DNA of 64,000 nt from Bacteroidota bacterium (GCA_024743405.1 JANSWP010000008.1:62001-126000); one strand, 5' to 3'. Positions 37,567 to 47,584 are shown, counted from the first letter of the stretch. Notes: generated by a model from the sequence alone, not told the origin. A program made the numbers and translations.

Positions 37567-39540
37567 CTAAGGTGTTTCAGAGTTGTCATAAACAGATTTA
37601 TTTTTTGGATTGGCCTCTTTATTCACTCCCCTTTTTCCAAAGATTTGCTCTAGATCTGCTTTCACAACTACCTCTTTTTCTAGAAGCAAGTGTGCTAATT
37701 CTTTCATCTCCCGGCGATGTTTTGCTAAGATAGTTTTCGTTCGCGAATAGGCGTTCTTAACTAACTTTCTTACTTCTTCATCAATCAATTGAGCGGTTGC
37801 TTCACTGTATGGTTTTTGAAGGGATTGTTCATATTGTCCTGTACTGTCATAGAAACTAATATTGCCTATTTTATCATCCAAACCATAGTATGCAACCATT
37901 GTATAAGCTTGTTTGGTCACCTTTTCTAAATCATCTAAAGCACCTGAGGTGATTTCTCCAAATACTAAGTCTTCGGCTGCCCGCCCACCTAGTGCGGCAC
38001 ATAATTTATCAATAAACTGAGCTTTCGTATATATTTGATGTTCTTCAGGAAGGTACCAAGCGGCTCCCAATGATTTTCCACGTGGAACGATAGAGACTTT
38101 CATTAATTGGTCAGCATATTTTAAAAACCAACTGACAGTGGCATGACCAGCTTCGTGGAACGCAATAATTTTTTTTTCTTCAGGAGAGATAATTTTGCTT
38201 TTCTTTTCAAGTCCGCCAATGATACGATCAGTTGCTTCACTGAAATCCTGAGCCTCAACGGAATCCTTTCCATGTCGGGCAGCAATCAAGGCTGCTTCAT
38301 TACAGATGTTAGCAATGTCAGCTCCCGAGAAACCAGGAGTTTGAGCAGCTAAGGTTTCTACATCAATTTCTTTGGATAATTTTAAGGGTTTTAGGTGTAC
38401 TTCAAAAATTGCTTTTCGCTCAACCATGCCAGGTAATTCGAGCGAAATATGCCGATCAAAACGACCAGGACGGAGTAATGCTTTATCCAAAATGTCGGCT
38501 CGGTTCGTAGCGGCTAAAACGATGACTCCCGTATTGGTTCCAAAGCCATCCATTTCAGTTAATAATTGATTTAACGTGCTTTCTCGTTCATCATTTGATC
38601 GAATAGAAAATGCACTACCTCTAGCTCTTCCTATAGCATCGATTTCGTCAATAAAAATAATACTTGGTGATTTTGCTTTTGCTTTTTTGAATAAATCCCG
38701 AACCCGTGAAGCACCAACACCGACGAACATTTCCACGAATTCAGAGCCAGAAATATGGAAAAATGGAACTTTAGCTTCCCCCGCAACGGCTTTGGCTAAA
38801 AGAGTCTTCCCTGTTCCAGGTGGACCAACTAAAATAACGCCTTTAGGAATTTTTGCACCTAGTCGGGTGTAGTACTCTGGTTTTTTTAAGAATTCAACAA
38901 TTTCTCTGATTTCGACTTTCGCTTCTTCTAATCCTGCTACATCTTCAAAGGTTACTTTGGATTGGGTAGTAGAATCCAATAGAGTTGCTTTGGATTTTCC
39001 AAAATCAAATGGATTTGCCCCACCTAAGCCTCCTCCTGCACCTCCCCTTCCTACTCTATTTAAGATGAATATCCAAACGCCAATGATAATGAGTAAAGGC
39101 AAAATCCACGATAATAACGTGGACGTCCAGTTTGTGCGAGTGATGTATTTAATTTCAGGAATGCGATCCAAGTTGTTTTTTTCACGAACTTCCGATAATC
39201 GGTTTTCAAATGTTTCAACAGAGCCGATCGTAAAGAAATAATGAGGGCCTGGACTACCTTCCTTCCATTCAGGATACTTTTCTGTAGTAATATTCTCTTT
39301 TTTTAATATAATCTCAACCTTTTCTTTATTGACGACCACAATTTTTTCAACATCATTTTTCACTAACATGCGTTCTACGAATTCATTCCAAGTTGTTTCT
39401 TTGGCTTGAAAATTATTCACAAAAAAAACTTGACCCATCAAGAAAACAGCAATCACTAAATAAATCCAAGTGTAAGAAAACTTAGGAATTTCATCTTTAG
39501 GTGGTTGAGATTTTTGTGGTATTGATTGCTTGTTTTTCAT
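37567..39540 (-). CDS. ftsH: ATP-dependent zinc metalloprotease FtsH
   Basis: 657 residues. Two membrane spans flank a periplasmic domain at the N-terminus, followed by the AAA+ domain (Walker A GPPGTGKT, Walker [15 protein letters not shown] with [11 protein letters not shown]) and the zinc peptidase domain with HEAGHA. It degrades membrane and short-lived cytosolic proteins. The GGAGGGLGG linker after the second span is usual. It is divergent from a PNPOx-like gene. Being placed in the stress island suggests a quality-control paralogue; whether the genome has another ftsH cannot be seen. Confidence 0.96.
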   Translation of the reverse strand: MKNKQSIPQKSQPPKDEIPKFSYTWIYLVIAVFLMGQVFFVNNFQAKETTWNEFVERMLVKNDVEKIVVVNKEKVEIILKKENITTEKYPEWKEGSPGPHYFFTIGSVETFENRLSEVREKNNLDRIPEIKYITRTNWTSTLLSWILPLLIIIGVWIFILNRVGRGGAGGGLGGANPFDFGKSKATLLDSTTQSKVTFEDVAGLEEAKVEIREIVEFLKKPEYYTRLGAKIPKGVILVGPPGTGKTLLAKAVAGEAKVPFFHISGSEFVEMFVGVGASRVRDLFKKAKAKSPSIIFIDEIDAIGRARGSAFSIRSNDERESTLNQLLTEMDGFGTNTGVIVLAATNRADILDKALLRPGRFDRHISLELPGMVERKAIFEVHLKPLKLSKEIDVETLAAQTPGFSGADIANICNEAALIAARHGKDSVEAQDFSEATDRIIGGLEKKSKIISPEEKKIIAFHEAGHATVSWFLKYADQLMKVSIVPRGKSLGAAWYLPEEHQIYTKAQFIDKLCAALGGRAAEDLVFGEITSGALDDLEKVTKQAYTMVAYYGLDDKIGNISFYDSTGQYEQSLQKPYSEATAQLIDEEVRKLVKNAYSRTKTILAKHRREMKELAHLLLEKEVVVKADLEQIFGKRGVNKEANPKNKSVYDNSETP

Positions 39541-39586
39541 TATCTAAAATTATTAAAATGTGATAGGACAACCTTTATCCACTCAA

Positions 39587-39615
39587 ATTTGGTTACTTCT
39601 AGTGCGTTACCAAAT
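39587..39615. promoter_or_regulatory. Operator-like inverted repeat between ftsH and PNPOx gene
   Basis: ATTTGGTTAC and GTTACCAAAT are complementary at 9 of 10 positions around a 9-nt centre, in the 158-bp divergent promoter region. It could bind a repressor controlling both genes. Confidence 0.35.
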
Positions 39616-39698
39616 GATAAAAGTCACTCAATTAGATGAGGTTTGTCATAAATCTAACGCGCTGAAACATGGAATTTTGAACGTATATTCTTTAAAAA

Positions 39699-40169
39699 AT
39701 GATTGGAACATTAACAAACATAGAGATAGAACAAGTTATTAAAAACCAGATGGTTGGACGATTAGGTTGTGCCGCCAATGGAAAAGTTTATATTGTTCCA
39801 ATTACTTATGCGTATGATGGGGAATATATCTATGGGCACAGTCTAGAAGGTATGAAAATCCAAATGATGCGACAAAATCCAAATGTTTGTTTTGAAGTGG
39901 ATACGATGGCTGATATGTCCAATTGGCAATGCATTGTTATTCAAGGGGAGTTTCAAGAATTAATGGGAGAAAAAGCGCGAACTGCTATGGATTATTTCAT
40001 TAAATCGATCGAACCTTATTCCGTCAGTGAGACAGGAGTTCTTTCGACTGGGATGAATCATTTTCATCAAAAGAATCAATCAATTACAAAGACCGTCATT
40101 TTTCGAATAAAGATTAATGAAAAATCGGGGCGGTATGAAAAGCAAAGTTCTACCCGCTTCAGAAAATAA
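39699..40169 (+). CDS. Pyridoxamine 5'-phosphate oxidase-like flavin-binding protein
   Basis: 156 residues with the split-barrel flavin fold of the NimA/PNPOx-like group (VGRLGCAANGKVYIVPITYAYDGEYIYGHS). These proteins bind FMN or heme and often reduce nitro compounds or buffer redox stress. The next gene, an L,D-transpeptidase, starts 5 bp after its stop. Similar genes belong to low-oxygen stress regulons in other phyla; the link here is inference. Confidence 0.88.
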   Translation: MIGTLTNIEIEQVIKNQMVGRLGCAANGKVYIVPITYAYDGEYIYGHSLEGMKIQMMRQNPNVCFEVDTMADMSNWQCIVIQGEFQELMGEKARTAMDYFIKSIEPYSVSETGVLSTGMNHFHQKNQSITKTVIFRIKINEKSGRYEKQSSTRFRK

Positions 40170-40174
40170 AATAC

Positions 40175-41116
40175 ATGAACAAATACCATTCTTTTTATGC
40201 CATTTTGGTGGGAATGGGATTACTGTTTTTTGCTTGTCGAAAGGACAAGCTCTCTGATATTCCTCTGTCCCATTTTGATATAGAAGTAGACAGTCTACTA
40301 TTCCAAACCACTGAAAATCATATCCTTTACTCCATCCCCATTTTAGAAGATATTAACATCGGTTGTTATTTCGATTTTATGGATACGTTGGTCGCTAAAT
40401 ATGACTCGCTTACTCCTTATCCTATGAGTGAGCATTTAATCGTTCGAAATAATCCATGGATCATCGATACCTTTGAAAACACTGATTATTACCGTTTAAT
40501 CAAACAAGGTCTTTTTAATTATAATAACCGCGAGTTGGTCATTCTGAAAATGGGAGATACACTTCATCTACCGGATTGGATTTGTGCGGAAGAAATCTTT
40601 GAAAAATTTAATCAAACAACTATTGATTTAAATATTCCAGAGTTTAAATTACGTGTTTTGGAAGATAATGACACGATTTACACTTTCCCTGTTCGAGTAG
40701 GGAGAAAAGAGCGAAAATATTTGAAAATGGCAGGACATGAGGTAGAATTGGAAACGAAACCTGGTGTCGGAAAAATTTATCGAATCAAACGCGACCCAAG
40801 TTTTATTAATCCAAGCGATGGCGAATATTTTAGCCATACAAAAAGAGATGACGGAAAAACAACTATGATGCCATTGACGCCTTGGATAGAACCGGAATTA
40901 AATGGTCATCGGTACGGACATTTAATACATCCCACAACAAATCCTAAAACACTTGGGAAAGCCTATTCCAATGGTTGTGTCGGTGTACGGGAATCCGACA
41001 TTTGGCGTATTTACTATTATGCGCCCGTTGGAACGAAGGTCACTTTTCGGTATGATTTAGAGGTTTTGAATGATGAGGGAGATACGATTCAGTTGAAGGA
41101 TATTTATGGAGAATAG
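40175..41116 (+). CDS. L,D-transpeptidase (YkuD) lipoprotein
   Basis: 313 residues. Lipobox LLFFAC at 16-21. The YkuD catalytic domain occupies about 165-300 with HLIHPTTN and the active-site SNGCVGVRE (Cys about residue 267). It would form 3-3 peptidoglycan cross-links, typical of stationary-phase or stress walls, or attach lipoproteins. Coupled closely to the flavin-protein gene before it. Confidence 0.87.
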   Translation: MNKYHSFYAILVGMGLLFFACRKDKLSDIPLSHFDIEVDSLLFQTTENHILYSIPILEDINIGCYFDFMDTLVAKYDSLTPYPMSEHLIVRNNPWIIDTFENTDYYRLIKQGLFNYNNRELVILKMGDTLHLPDWICAEEIFEKFNQTTIDLNIPEFKLRVLEDNDTIYTFPVRVGRKERKYLKMAGHEVELETKPGVGKIYRIKRDPSFINPSDGEYFSHTKRDDGKTTMMPLTPWIEPELNGHRYGHLIHPTTNPKTLGKAYSNGCVGVRESDIWRIYYYAPVGTKVTFRYDLEVLNDEGDTIQLKDIYGE

Positions 41117-41155
41117 TACTTTTTACAATGCTGATAGTGGGATAGTTTTAAAACT

Positions 41156-41187
41156 AAAAAATCCCTCACTTCTTAAAAAAGCGAGGG
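41156..41187 (-). terminator. Terminator-like hairpin after L,D-transpeptidase gene
   Basis: CCCTC (41163-41167) pairs with GAGGG (41183-41187) around a 15-nt loop. On the minus strand it is followed by a T-run (A-run at 41156-41161), so it mainly serves transcription coming from the right. Confidence 0.55.
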
Positions 41188-41194
41188 TAAAATC

Positions 41195-41569
41195 CTATAA
41201 ATCTAATCGCTGAATACTTGATGCTTTCGCTGTCTTTTCAGCCCGAAACAAGCATCTTTCTTCAATAAGTTTTTCTTTATTACTTTTAGTAGCGTCTGAG
41301 AAGACAACTATCTCTAGTCTTTTGAACGATTTAGTCCGTGTTTTTCTTGAACAGTGAAAATTGAGCATTGCTTACCAACAAATGCCTTGATAATGGTCAT
41401 TTATATTTGCTCCACTGCCCAATTTAACCAATGTATTCACCTGTAACCCGATTACACGAATTTCGTTCTGATTTAGGTCTAAAACACTTCCAATTGCTGC
41501 CACGGTATCAATATTGGCGAGTTACTTGTTCGCCCGTCCATATAATCGCTTAAGCACAAATTCAATTAT
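41195..41569 (-). pseudogene. Decayed reading frame with in-frame stops, unknown family
   Basis: On the minus strand one frame runs from 41569 to a TAG at 41195-41197, interrupted only by TAA at 41522-41524 and TAA at 41372-41374. The pieces read as good protein, for example LANIDTVAAIGSVLDLNQNE and NKEKLIEERCLFRAEKTAKA, and a second frame also has a protein-like start just upstream of the first stop. This looks like the remnant of a gene of at least 120 codons. I do not recognise the family; a mobile-element protein is possible. Confidence 0.55.
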
Positions 41570-41575
41570 TCAACC

Positions 41576-42868
41576 TCAATTCTGAAGAATACATCTTTTT
41601 GTATCTATACCTTCCTCCGTTTCCAATTCAAAAAGATAAACCCCATTCTTTAATCCATCAGCATTCCATTCGATTTCATGTTCTTCTGCCTGTTGAAAAC
41701 CTTGAAATATTGTTGCCACTTCTTTTCCCGCGATATCAAATATTTTGATACTGATATTAGTGGGATTTCTCAATTCATATTTAATTAAGGTAGTGGAGGA
41801 AAATGGGTTTGGATAATTTTGAAACAAAACAAACGAAGCCGATGAACTTTCTTCATTTTTTGTAGAAGATATGATAGGGCAATATTTAAGACTGACATTA
41901 GAGACATAGGGACCACCGCCACCAGGAAGCCAGAAATTGTAGGTTGTGCCTCCAATTACATAGAGGCATTTGTTTCCATCTTGATCCAATGCAGTAGCAT
42001 AGGCAAAAACTACAATAGTATCTTGCATATCTGCTTCGATATCGATCAAATCGCCCATAGGTTCATATTTCCAAGTAGTAGGCAGAAAAGCTGTTTGAGC
42101 ACCGAAACCAGTCGCCCCTCCAAAAACATAGATATTGTTATTAATTACTCCTGAACCATGCCATACTCTATTTACTGGCATATGTTTTAACTCCGTCCAA
42201 ATATTAGTTTGAGGGTCATAAATTTTAACGGAAGCAAACATAGTATCGTAATGTGCCCCTCCCATTACATATATCTATTCATCCAGAATTACTGAAGAAA
42301 ATCCACCTCGCACTTGATGCATGCTTGCTACGAATGTCCAAGTATCCGTATCTGGATCGTACATCTCTACTGTTTGATCAACGGGTCCTGGAATATCAAG
42401 ACTTCTACCGCCCATCACATACATTTTGTCATCAATGACCTCCGTTTCATGATAAAAACGAGGTTTCAAAAGGTTAGCTTTGAGCGTCCAGCCACCACTT
42501 GCATTGGGGTCATATTCATAGACTGTATTGAGTGCTCCTCCTCCGGTGTTTTCGTGATGTCCTCCTGTGGCGTAAATTTTTCTATTTATAACTCCTGAAG
42601 ATGCACGTAAAAGCGGAACAGGAAGATTAGGTACATTGGTGTCCCATGTGTCTGTTGCAGGATCATAAACTTCTACTGTAGAGAGTCCCATCCCAAAAGG
42701 AGTATTGGTTCCACCCATGACATAAATTTTATTGTCAAGTATAGTACTGGTGACTAAACCTCTTGGAGTAGGCATTGGTGTATTATATTCCCATTGTGCA
42801 TTTTTTTTAATGACAAAAGCCATAAAAAATATAAGTACTAACATTTTGGTTGTTAGTGATTGTTTCAT
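41576..42868 (-). pseudogene. Kelch-repeat T9SS substrate broken by an in-frame amber codon
   Basis: The two reading frames 42868-42275 and 42265-41576 are in the same phase and are separated only by TAG at 42275-42277. Joined they encode about 430 residues: signal peptide, Kelch propeller blades (KIYVMGGTN, KIYATGGHH, KMYVMGGRS, IYVMGGAHYD, NIYVFGGATG) and a type A T9SS sorting domain (NYPNPFSSTTLIKYEL ... GVYLFELETEEGIDTKRC). The amber replaces the Lys seen in parallel blades (ILDNKIYVMGG versus ILDE-stop-IYVMGG). The stop cuts off the sorting domain, so the product would not be displayed unless the stop is read through or is a sequencing error. Confidence 0.85.
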
Positions 42869-42987
42869 AATTAAATACTTTTAAAGTAAGAGTCCTGAGA
42901 GATGTTCGAATAATGAGAAGTGGATGTTATAGGAATCTTTCCAGTTATTAGAAAGAAATAATTTTATTTTTAGTAAAATGCTGATTG

Positions 42988-44055
42988 TCAGTTTTTTATA
43001 GGGGTTTTCTCTGTTGGGAGGTTAGCTATCTTTAAATCAGCCAAGTACTTTTTCATTAATAAAAAATAGTCCTCTACCAATCCCATTCGTTTTTGTAACT
43101 CCTTTTCATCCATTGTTTGCATAGCTTTCAAAGCATTGACTTTGACGCGGACATTAGCACGGTAGAGTTTATAATATTGGAAAATTTGACGGTCGGCTTC
43201 ATTGAAAATACATGGGTATTTGACCAGATAATTTTGCAAAAAAATGATTTCTAAATCCTCTTTTCCATAAAAATCTAAATCCATGCAAAAGAAGGCAAGT
43301 TCGCTCAAGACATCGACTTGACGGAAGTGGTCATTAAATTCAATACAATCAAAAATGATAGATTTATATCCCATCGATTTATCTAGTAAAAAGATGTTTT
43401 TGGAATGTAAATCTCCATGTCCATCAATGGTGAATCCGTGTGCGTGACGTTCTTTAATTCTGTGGGTGTATTTCTTCAAAAAGTCATTTGAAAAAACTAC
43501 AGATTGCTCAATCTTATCTGCTACATGTTGTCCTAAATTTTTGCCGATAAATCGCTTTACTTTTAAAATGTCAGCAAAATCTTCACGCATTGTCGAGATT
43601 TTGATAGGGTTTTCGATATTATCGGTAAAAGCATGAAAGGAGGAAAGCTTTTCAGCAATATTCCGAATATGTTCAGTAGCCACTGTATCATTTTCTAAAA
43701 GGACATTCATCTGTCGATTTTCGTCCATTCGTTTCATTTTAACCGCATAGTCTATGACCTCACCATCGGTGCCTTCGATTACAATTCCCTTTTTGCCTCT
43801 GCGAATAGGTACGATGGTGAGGTACATGTTCTCAGCCAAACGCTGATTAAGTTCTAATTCTCTTTCACAATAAAATTTGCGTTTCGCTAGGGTTGAGAAA
43901 TCTAAAAAAGAATACCGCATAGGCTTCTTTATTTTATAAGCAAAATTCTGTGTCAGAATGACCCATGAGATATGAGTCTCTATCAATTTAGCTTCACTTC
44001 CAAGGTCAGGAAAAGCTTTATTTTTTAAGATGTTTTGGATGTGAATAGTATCCAT
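42988..44055 (-). CDS. Aminoglycoside phosphotransferase-like kinase
   Basis: 355 residues with the kinase fold of the APH family: catalytic HGDLHSKNIFL at about residue 219 and the metal-site FDCIEFNDHFRQVDVLSELAFF. In many proteobacterial stress loci this domain is fused to a C-terminal P-loop kinase in one bifunctional protein; here the P-loop partner is the separate gene at 45363-45884, with cfa between them. Substrate unknown; resistance is not implied. Last gene of a five-kilobase minus-strand operon. Confidence 0.85.
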   Translation of the reverse strand: MDTIHIQNILKNKAFPDLGSEAKLIETHISWVILTQNFAYKIKKPMRYSFLDFSTLAKRKFYCERELELNQRLAENMYLTIVPIRRGKKGIVIEGTDGEVIDYAVKMKRMDENRQMNVLLENDTVATEHIRNIAEKLSSFHAFTDNIENPIKISTMREDFADILKVKRFIGKNLGQHVADKIEQSVVFSNDFLKKYTHRIKERHAHGFTIDGHGDLHSKNIFLLDKSMGYKSIIFDCIEFNDHFRQVDVLSELAFFCMDLDFYGKEDLEIIFLQNYLVKYPCIFNEADRQIFQYYKLYRANVRVKVNALKAMQTMDEKELQKRMGLVEDYFLLMKKYLADLKIANLPTEKTPIKN

Positions 44056-44127
44056 AATTATAATTTTGAAGCTGTTTTATTACTAAACAATTAACATGAA
44101 GCACTAATTTCTTTCAAGATCCTGACT

Positions 44128-45348
44128 CTATTGGTCAATACCATGATATGTAGGGATTGTCCAATTCTTTTCTTCCCGTTTTTCCACAGAACGAGCTGCT
44201 TCATAAACTTCATTCAATGGATTAGCGGAATAAACAATCTGCCAGAGCTGGTTCTTACCTTCGTAAAAACTAGCAGCCGAACTCAATAAATAGTATTTCC
44301 ACATTCTATAAAATCGATTAGTGTAAAATGCAGGGCGAACACTCTGAAGTAAAAGCCAATTATTCTTAAACCTCTTGAACCATTCTTGTGCTGTTCGACC
44401 ATAATAAAATCCGAAATCGTGAAAATCTTGCTCAAAGAAAAGTCCTGAAGTAGCTTTATGAATTTGTGATTTGGACGGGATAGTAGCATTCGGAAAAATA
44501 TATTTACTCATCCATGGATCCACAGGTCCAGGCTCTTCGCAGCCAATGGTGTGTAAAAGGAAAAGTCCATTTGGTTTGAGGTGCCTAGCCACAATTTTCA
44601 TGAATTCGCGATAGTTACTCTGTCCAACATGCTCGAACATTCCGAGTGAAAAGATGGCATCAAATTTTTTATCTTCAGGAAGGTCACGATAATCTTGAAG
44701 GCGGATTTCGACTGGGAGTCTTAGTGCTTTCTTCTTGCCAAATTCTACTTGTTCTTCGGAAAGTGTTAAGCCTACACCCTCTTTTCCGTAATACTTTGCA
44801 CCATGGATTAAACTATAACCCCATCCGCATCCAATATCTAATATTTTGAGCCTTTTTCTGGTCTTCTTTCGTTTAGGTATTTTGAGCTTTTGATAGACTA
44901 GGTCAATTTTAGCTAATTGGGCTTCTTCCAAATTCCATGACGGATTATGAAAATAAGCACAAGTGTACACCATATTTTTATCCAGCATTAGCTCGAATAA
45001 TTCATTTCCAATATCATAATGAGATTGGACATTTTTTAGCGCTTGGTTTCGATTTTGCCTATTGAATAAATAGGAGAGAAGTTGATAAGCGATTATTTGA
45101 AAATTCATCTGAAAATGAACTTTCATTTCAGGTAATCCACGCAAAATTTTCTTAAATAATTTCGTAATATCTTCCGAATCCCACCAACCGTCCATATAGG
45201 CTTCGCCCATTCCAATGGAATGATCCCGAATTACTCTCGAATAGAATCGTTCATCATTCACAACTAAATCTCTACCCTCTTCGATTCCAAGTTTATGGAA
45301 TACTTGTTGTAGAATTTTTTTTGCTCTCATGACGATTTTTTTATTCAT
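44128..45348 (-). CDS. cfa: Cyclopropane-fatty-acyl-phospholipid synthase
   Basis: 406 residues. N-terminal lipid-binding domain (GMGEAYMDGWWDSEDI) and a SAM-dependent methyltransferase domain (KILDIGCGWGYSLIHGAKYYG, YRDLPEDKKFDAIFSLGMFEHVG). It adds a methylene bridge to unsaturated acyl chains of membrane phospholipids, typically on entry to stationary phase or acid stress. It lies in the operon 15 bp after the P-loop kinase gene. Confidence 0.94.
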   Translation of the reverse strand: MNKKIVMRAKKILQQVFHKLGIEEGRDLVVNDERFYSRVIRDHSIGMGEAYMDGWWDSEDITKLFKKILRGLPEMKVHFQMNFQIIAYQLLSYLFNRQNRNQALKNVQSHYDIGNELFELMLDKNMVYTCAYFHNPSWNLEEAQLAKIDLVYQKLKIPKRKKTRKRLKILDIGCGWGYSLIHGAKYYGKEGVGLTLSEEQVEFGKKKALRLPVEIRLQDYRDLPEDKKFDAIFSLGMFEHVGQSNYREFMKIVARHLKPNGLFLLHTIGCEEPGPVDPWMSKYIFPNATIPSKSQIHKATSGLFFEQDFHDFGFYYGRTAQEWFKRFKNNWLLLQSVRPAFYTNRFYRMWKYYLLSSAASFYEGKNQLWQIVYSANPLNEVYEAARSVEKREEKNWTIPTYHGIDQ

Positions 45349-45362
45349 TCAGTAACCTATGT

Positions 45363-45884
45363 TCATAGTTTATAACTGGTTTGAGCCTTCAAATAATTGT
45401 TTGCCTTATAAATCATTTCCTCAGTGCTTAATTGATCTGACCATAGCACTAAATGGTTATAATTTAAAGGTTCATAATGCTCCTTAATTTTCAAATAAAC
45501 CTCAAAATCTGCCTCACTATATTTTCTTTTTTTGCTTACTCGTGTTCGAATCTCGTCCTCATTTGCCCTTAATTCAATCCATTCCACTGGTACTTCATAT
45601 TTTTCTCCTAACCTCACATAAGGAACCCTCAAAACCTCTTTATAAAAAGTTGCATCTACAATAATAGACTGTCTATTTTTCAAGTATTCCTCTGTTCGAG
45701 TAAGCATTTCATTGTAAACCGCTGCTTTCGAGCTCACATCATAATGCCCTCGCTTTCCGAATGAATCACGTACAATATCACTGTTCAAATGCTTTGTGCC
45801 GAGGGTATTTGCCAAGGTACTCGCGAAAGTAGTCTTTCCTGTACCTGGCAAACCAACGACGATTATTAGCTTCATTTGGTTCAT
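45363..45884 (-). CDS. P-loop kinase (AAA_33/zeta-like)
   Basis: 173 residues: Walker A VGLPGTGKTTFAS at 9-21, LNSDIVRDSFG and a Walker-B-like IIVDATFYK, with KKRKYSEADFEVY lid residues. It belongs to the small nucleotide/sugar kinase-like group that forms the C-terminal half of bifunctional APH/ATP-binding proteins elsewhere. Its ATG shares one base with the stop of the preceding gene (TAATG). Substrate unknown. Confidence 0.88.
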   Translation of the reverse strand: MNQMKLIIVVGLPGTGKTTFASTLANTLGTKHLNSDIVRDSFGKRGHYDVSSKAAVYNEMLTRTEEYLKNRQSIIVDATFYKEVLRVPYVRLGEKYEVPVEWIELRANEDEIRTRVSKKRKYSEADFEVYLKIKEHYEPLNYNHLVLWSDQLSTEEMIYKANNYLKAQTSYKL

Positions 45885-47584
45885 TAGTTATTCTTTCTAG
45901 TGGTTTTAATTTTCGTTCTAGTTTTTGGGATTGTCATTTTTGAGCTTGAAGATTTTCTGATTTTAGTTCTAGGAATTACTCTTTTCTGAGTTGAAGGTTT
46001 AATGCCCCGGGCTTTTAAGGTTTTCGATTTTTCCCAGGTATTCTTGTGATATTCTGTTCCCTTTTTAACCCTAGGCACAGTGGTTCTTTTGGTTTTAGGA
46101 GATACTTTATTGGTTTTGGGAACTGTAGGAATTCGGACATCGGGCTCCCTTACAGGCGCTTTTGTTCGAGGCTTATAAACAGGTTCTTCATAATTGGTTT
46201 TTCCAGATTTTATGCGTTCTGCAGATTTTGCCAAATCCGGATACCGTTTTTTATATCTTTCAATATATTCAGTTTGAGAAAGTGCCTTAGTCGGTCGGTC
46301 TCGATTATATCTTAACCTATCAGTTTCAAACTTTCCAAACTCTTGAAACCGAGTTGTCAGATTTCCATCATCTTCCATCCAGCGATCTGTGATGACTGCT
46401 TGATTCGAACTTCGCCAATTAGAAACAGTGGTTGTGACACTATTAATACTAGTACGGTGACCGTAATAATAATTAGTATAATTCGCGCTAAGGTTTGGAT
46501 AATAATAAAAGTGATGAGGGTGGTAGAAGAACCAGTGGTTGAAATAATAAGAAGGAAATCCAATCACGACTACAGACCTATGAGATCCAAAATAAAAGCC
46601 CCAATCATACCAATAAGGATATACTCGCCATCGAGGATAATAATACCAATGTGGGTAACCAAACCAGTAAGGGTAGTGATAATCGTAATAATGATGATGA
46701 ACGACCTCTCGCACTTCTCTTTCATAATATTGCTCTTCCTGAGGTTCATAGTAGTCTTCCTCTGCATCATAATACAGGTCATCGCCGTCAAATTCGTAAT
46801 ATTCATCATCATAGCCATTATCCTTTGCGAAAGATTCTGCTGAAGATTTAAGCTCTTCCATTGCTTGAGGATTATTTTCAAGACTTTCTTTCCAATCTTC
46901 CAATTCTTCTGCATTTTGTCTAGCGACCTCCAAATGCAAACTGTCCGCATGATGAAGAACAAATTCAGGTTCATTTTTATATAAATCGCCAACTAGAATC
47001 GTCAATCGAATATTCTCTGTCAATAATGTCAAGACTTCTGGCAATTTTATTAATTCATTGAGTGCTTTTTGTGTTTTTGTAGGATACTGCATTAATAAAG
47101 ATGTAAAAGCTGATTCGGCGGCGTGGTTCAATTTGTCAACCTTATCCAATATGCGAAAATGATTCAACGCCGCATCTTTAGCACGGGGATGAATAACTTC
47201 TGGATAATCTTTCAAAACCGCATTAATGCCTGTTCTTGAGCCTTCCCCAGCCAAGACTAATTGGTGGATTAGGTTAGGATAGCGTGTTAAATCCCAAATG
47301 ATTTCTTGAGTAGATTTAGGATAACCTTCTAATAATTCTCTGAAGGAAGTACCCGTTTGGGATTGAATATTTTCCAGTTTTATAAGTGCTTCAGGATAAA
47401 GTGTTGCCTCTAAAATAGAATAGCGAGTATCTTCAGGGTACAGAACTAACGCATTAATTGCAGCCTGATCCTCTTCAATGATTTGAGCGAGTAGCTCTTT
47501 TTCTGTTTGAGATTGAATAGGGAGAAAAAATCCTATTAAAAAAATCACTCCCATCCAACGTAAAAATGCATTCAATTTTTTCAT
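45884..47584 (-). CDS. Exported Tyr/His/Trp-rich protein with basic tail
   Basis: 566 residues in four zones. 1-25: signal peptide (LPIQSQ). 26-250: helical, leucine-rich region with the recurring element YPE or YPK plus a helix (ALVLYPEDTRY, LLEGYPKSTQEI, VLKDYPEVIHP). 255-300: acidic (DDEYYEFDGDDLYYDAEEDYY). 300-385: extremely aromatic, rich in Tyr, His, Trp and Pro (HHHYYDYHYPYWFGYPHWYYY). 385-566: increasingly basic Lys/Arg/Thr/Pro tail. No family is recognised. The aromatic core could bind metal, form a cross-linkable material or adhere; it is encoded at the head of the cfa/kinase stress operon. Confidence 0.8.
   Translation of the reverse strand: MKKLNAFLRWMGVIFLIGFFLPIQSQTEKELLAQIIEEDQAAINALVLYPEDTRYSILEATLYPEALIKLENIQSQTGTSFRELLEGYPKSTQEIIWDLTRYPNLIHQLVLAGEGSRTGINAVLKDYPEVIHPRAKDAALNHFRILDKVDKLNHAAESAFTSLLMQYPTKTQKALNELIKLPEVLTLLTENIRLTILVGDLYKNEPEFVLHHADSLHLEVARQNAEELEDWKESLENNPQAMEELKSSAESFAKDNGYDDEYYEFDGDDLYYDAEEDYYEPQEEQYYEREVREVVHHHYYDYHYPYWFGYPHWYYYPRWRVYPYWYDWGFYFGSHRSVVVIGFPSYYFNHWFFYHPHHFYYYPNLSANYTNYYYGHRTSINSVTTTVSNWRSSNQAVITDRWMEDDGNLTTRFQEFGKFETDRLRYNRDRPTKALSQTEYIERYKKRYPDLAKSAERIKSGKTNYEEPVYKPRTKAPVREPDVRIPTVPKTNKVSPKTKRTTVPRVKKGTEYHKNTWEKSKTLKARGIKPSTQKRVIPRTKIRKSSSSKMTIPKTRTKIKTTRKNN

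Noticed and set aside
42988-44055. Aminoglycoside resistance gene
   Set aside because: The APH fold is also used by many stress-associated kinases, and context (cfa, P-loop kinase) does not point to resistance.
46343-46843. 166-codon open frame antisense to the Tyr/His-rich gene
   Set aside because: It is a compositional shadow of the codons for Tyr, His and Trp on the other strand; the sense protein has a signal peptide and TAATG coupling.
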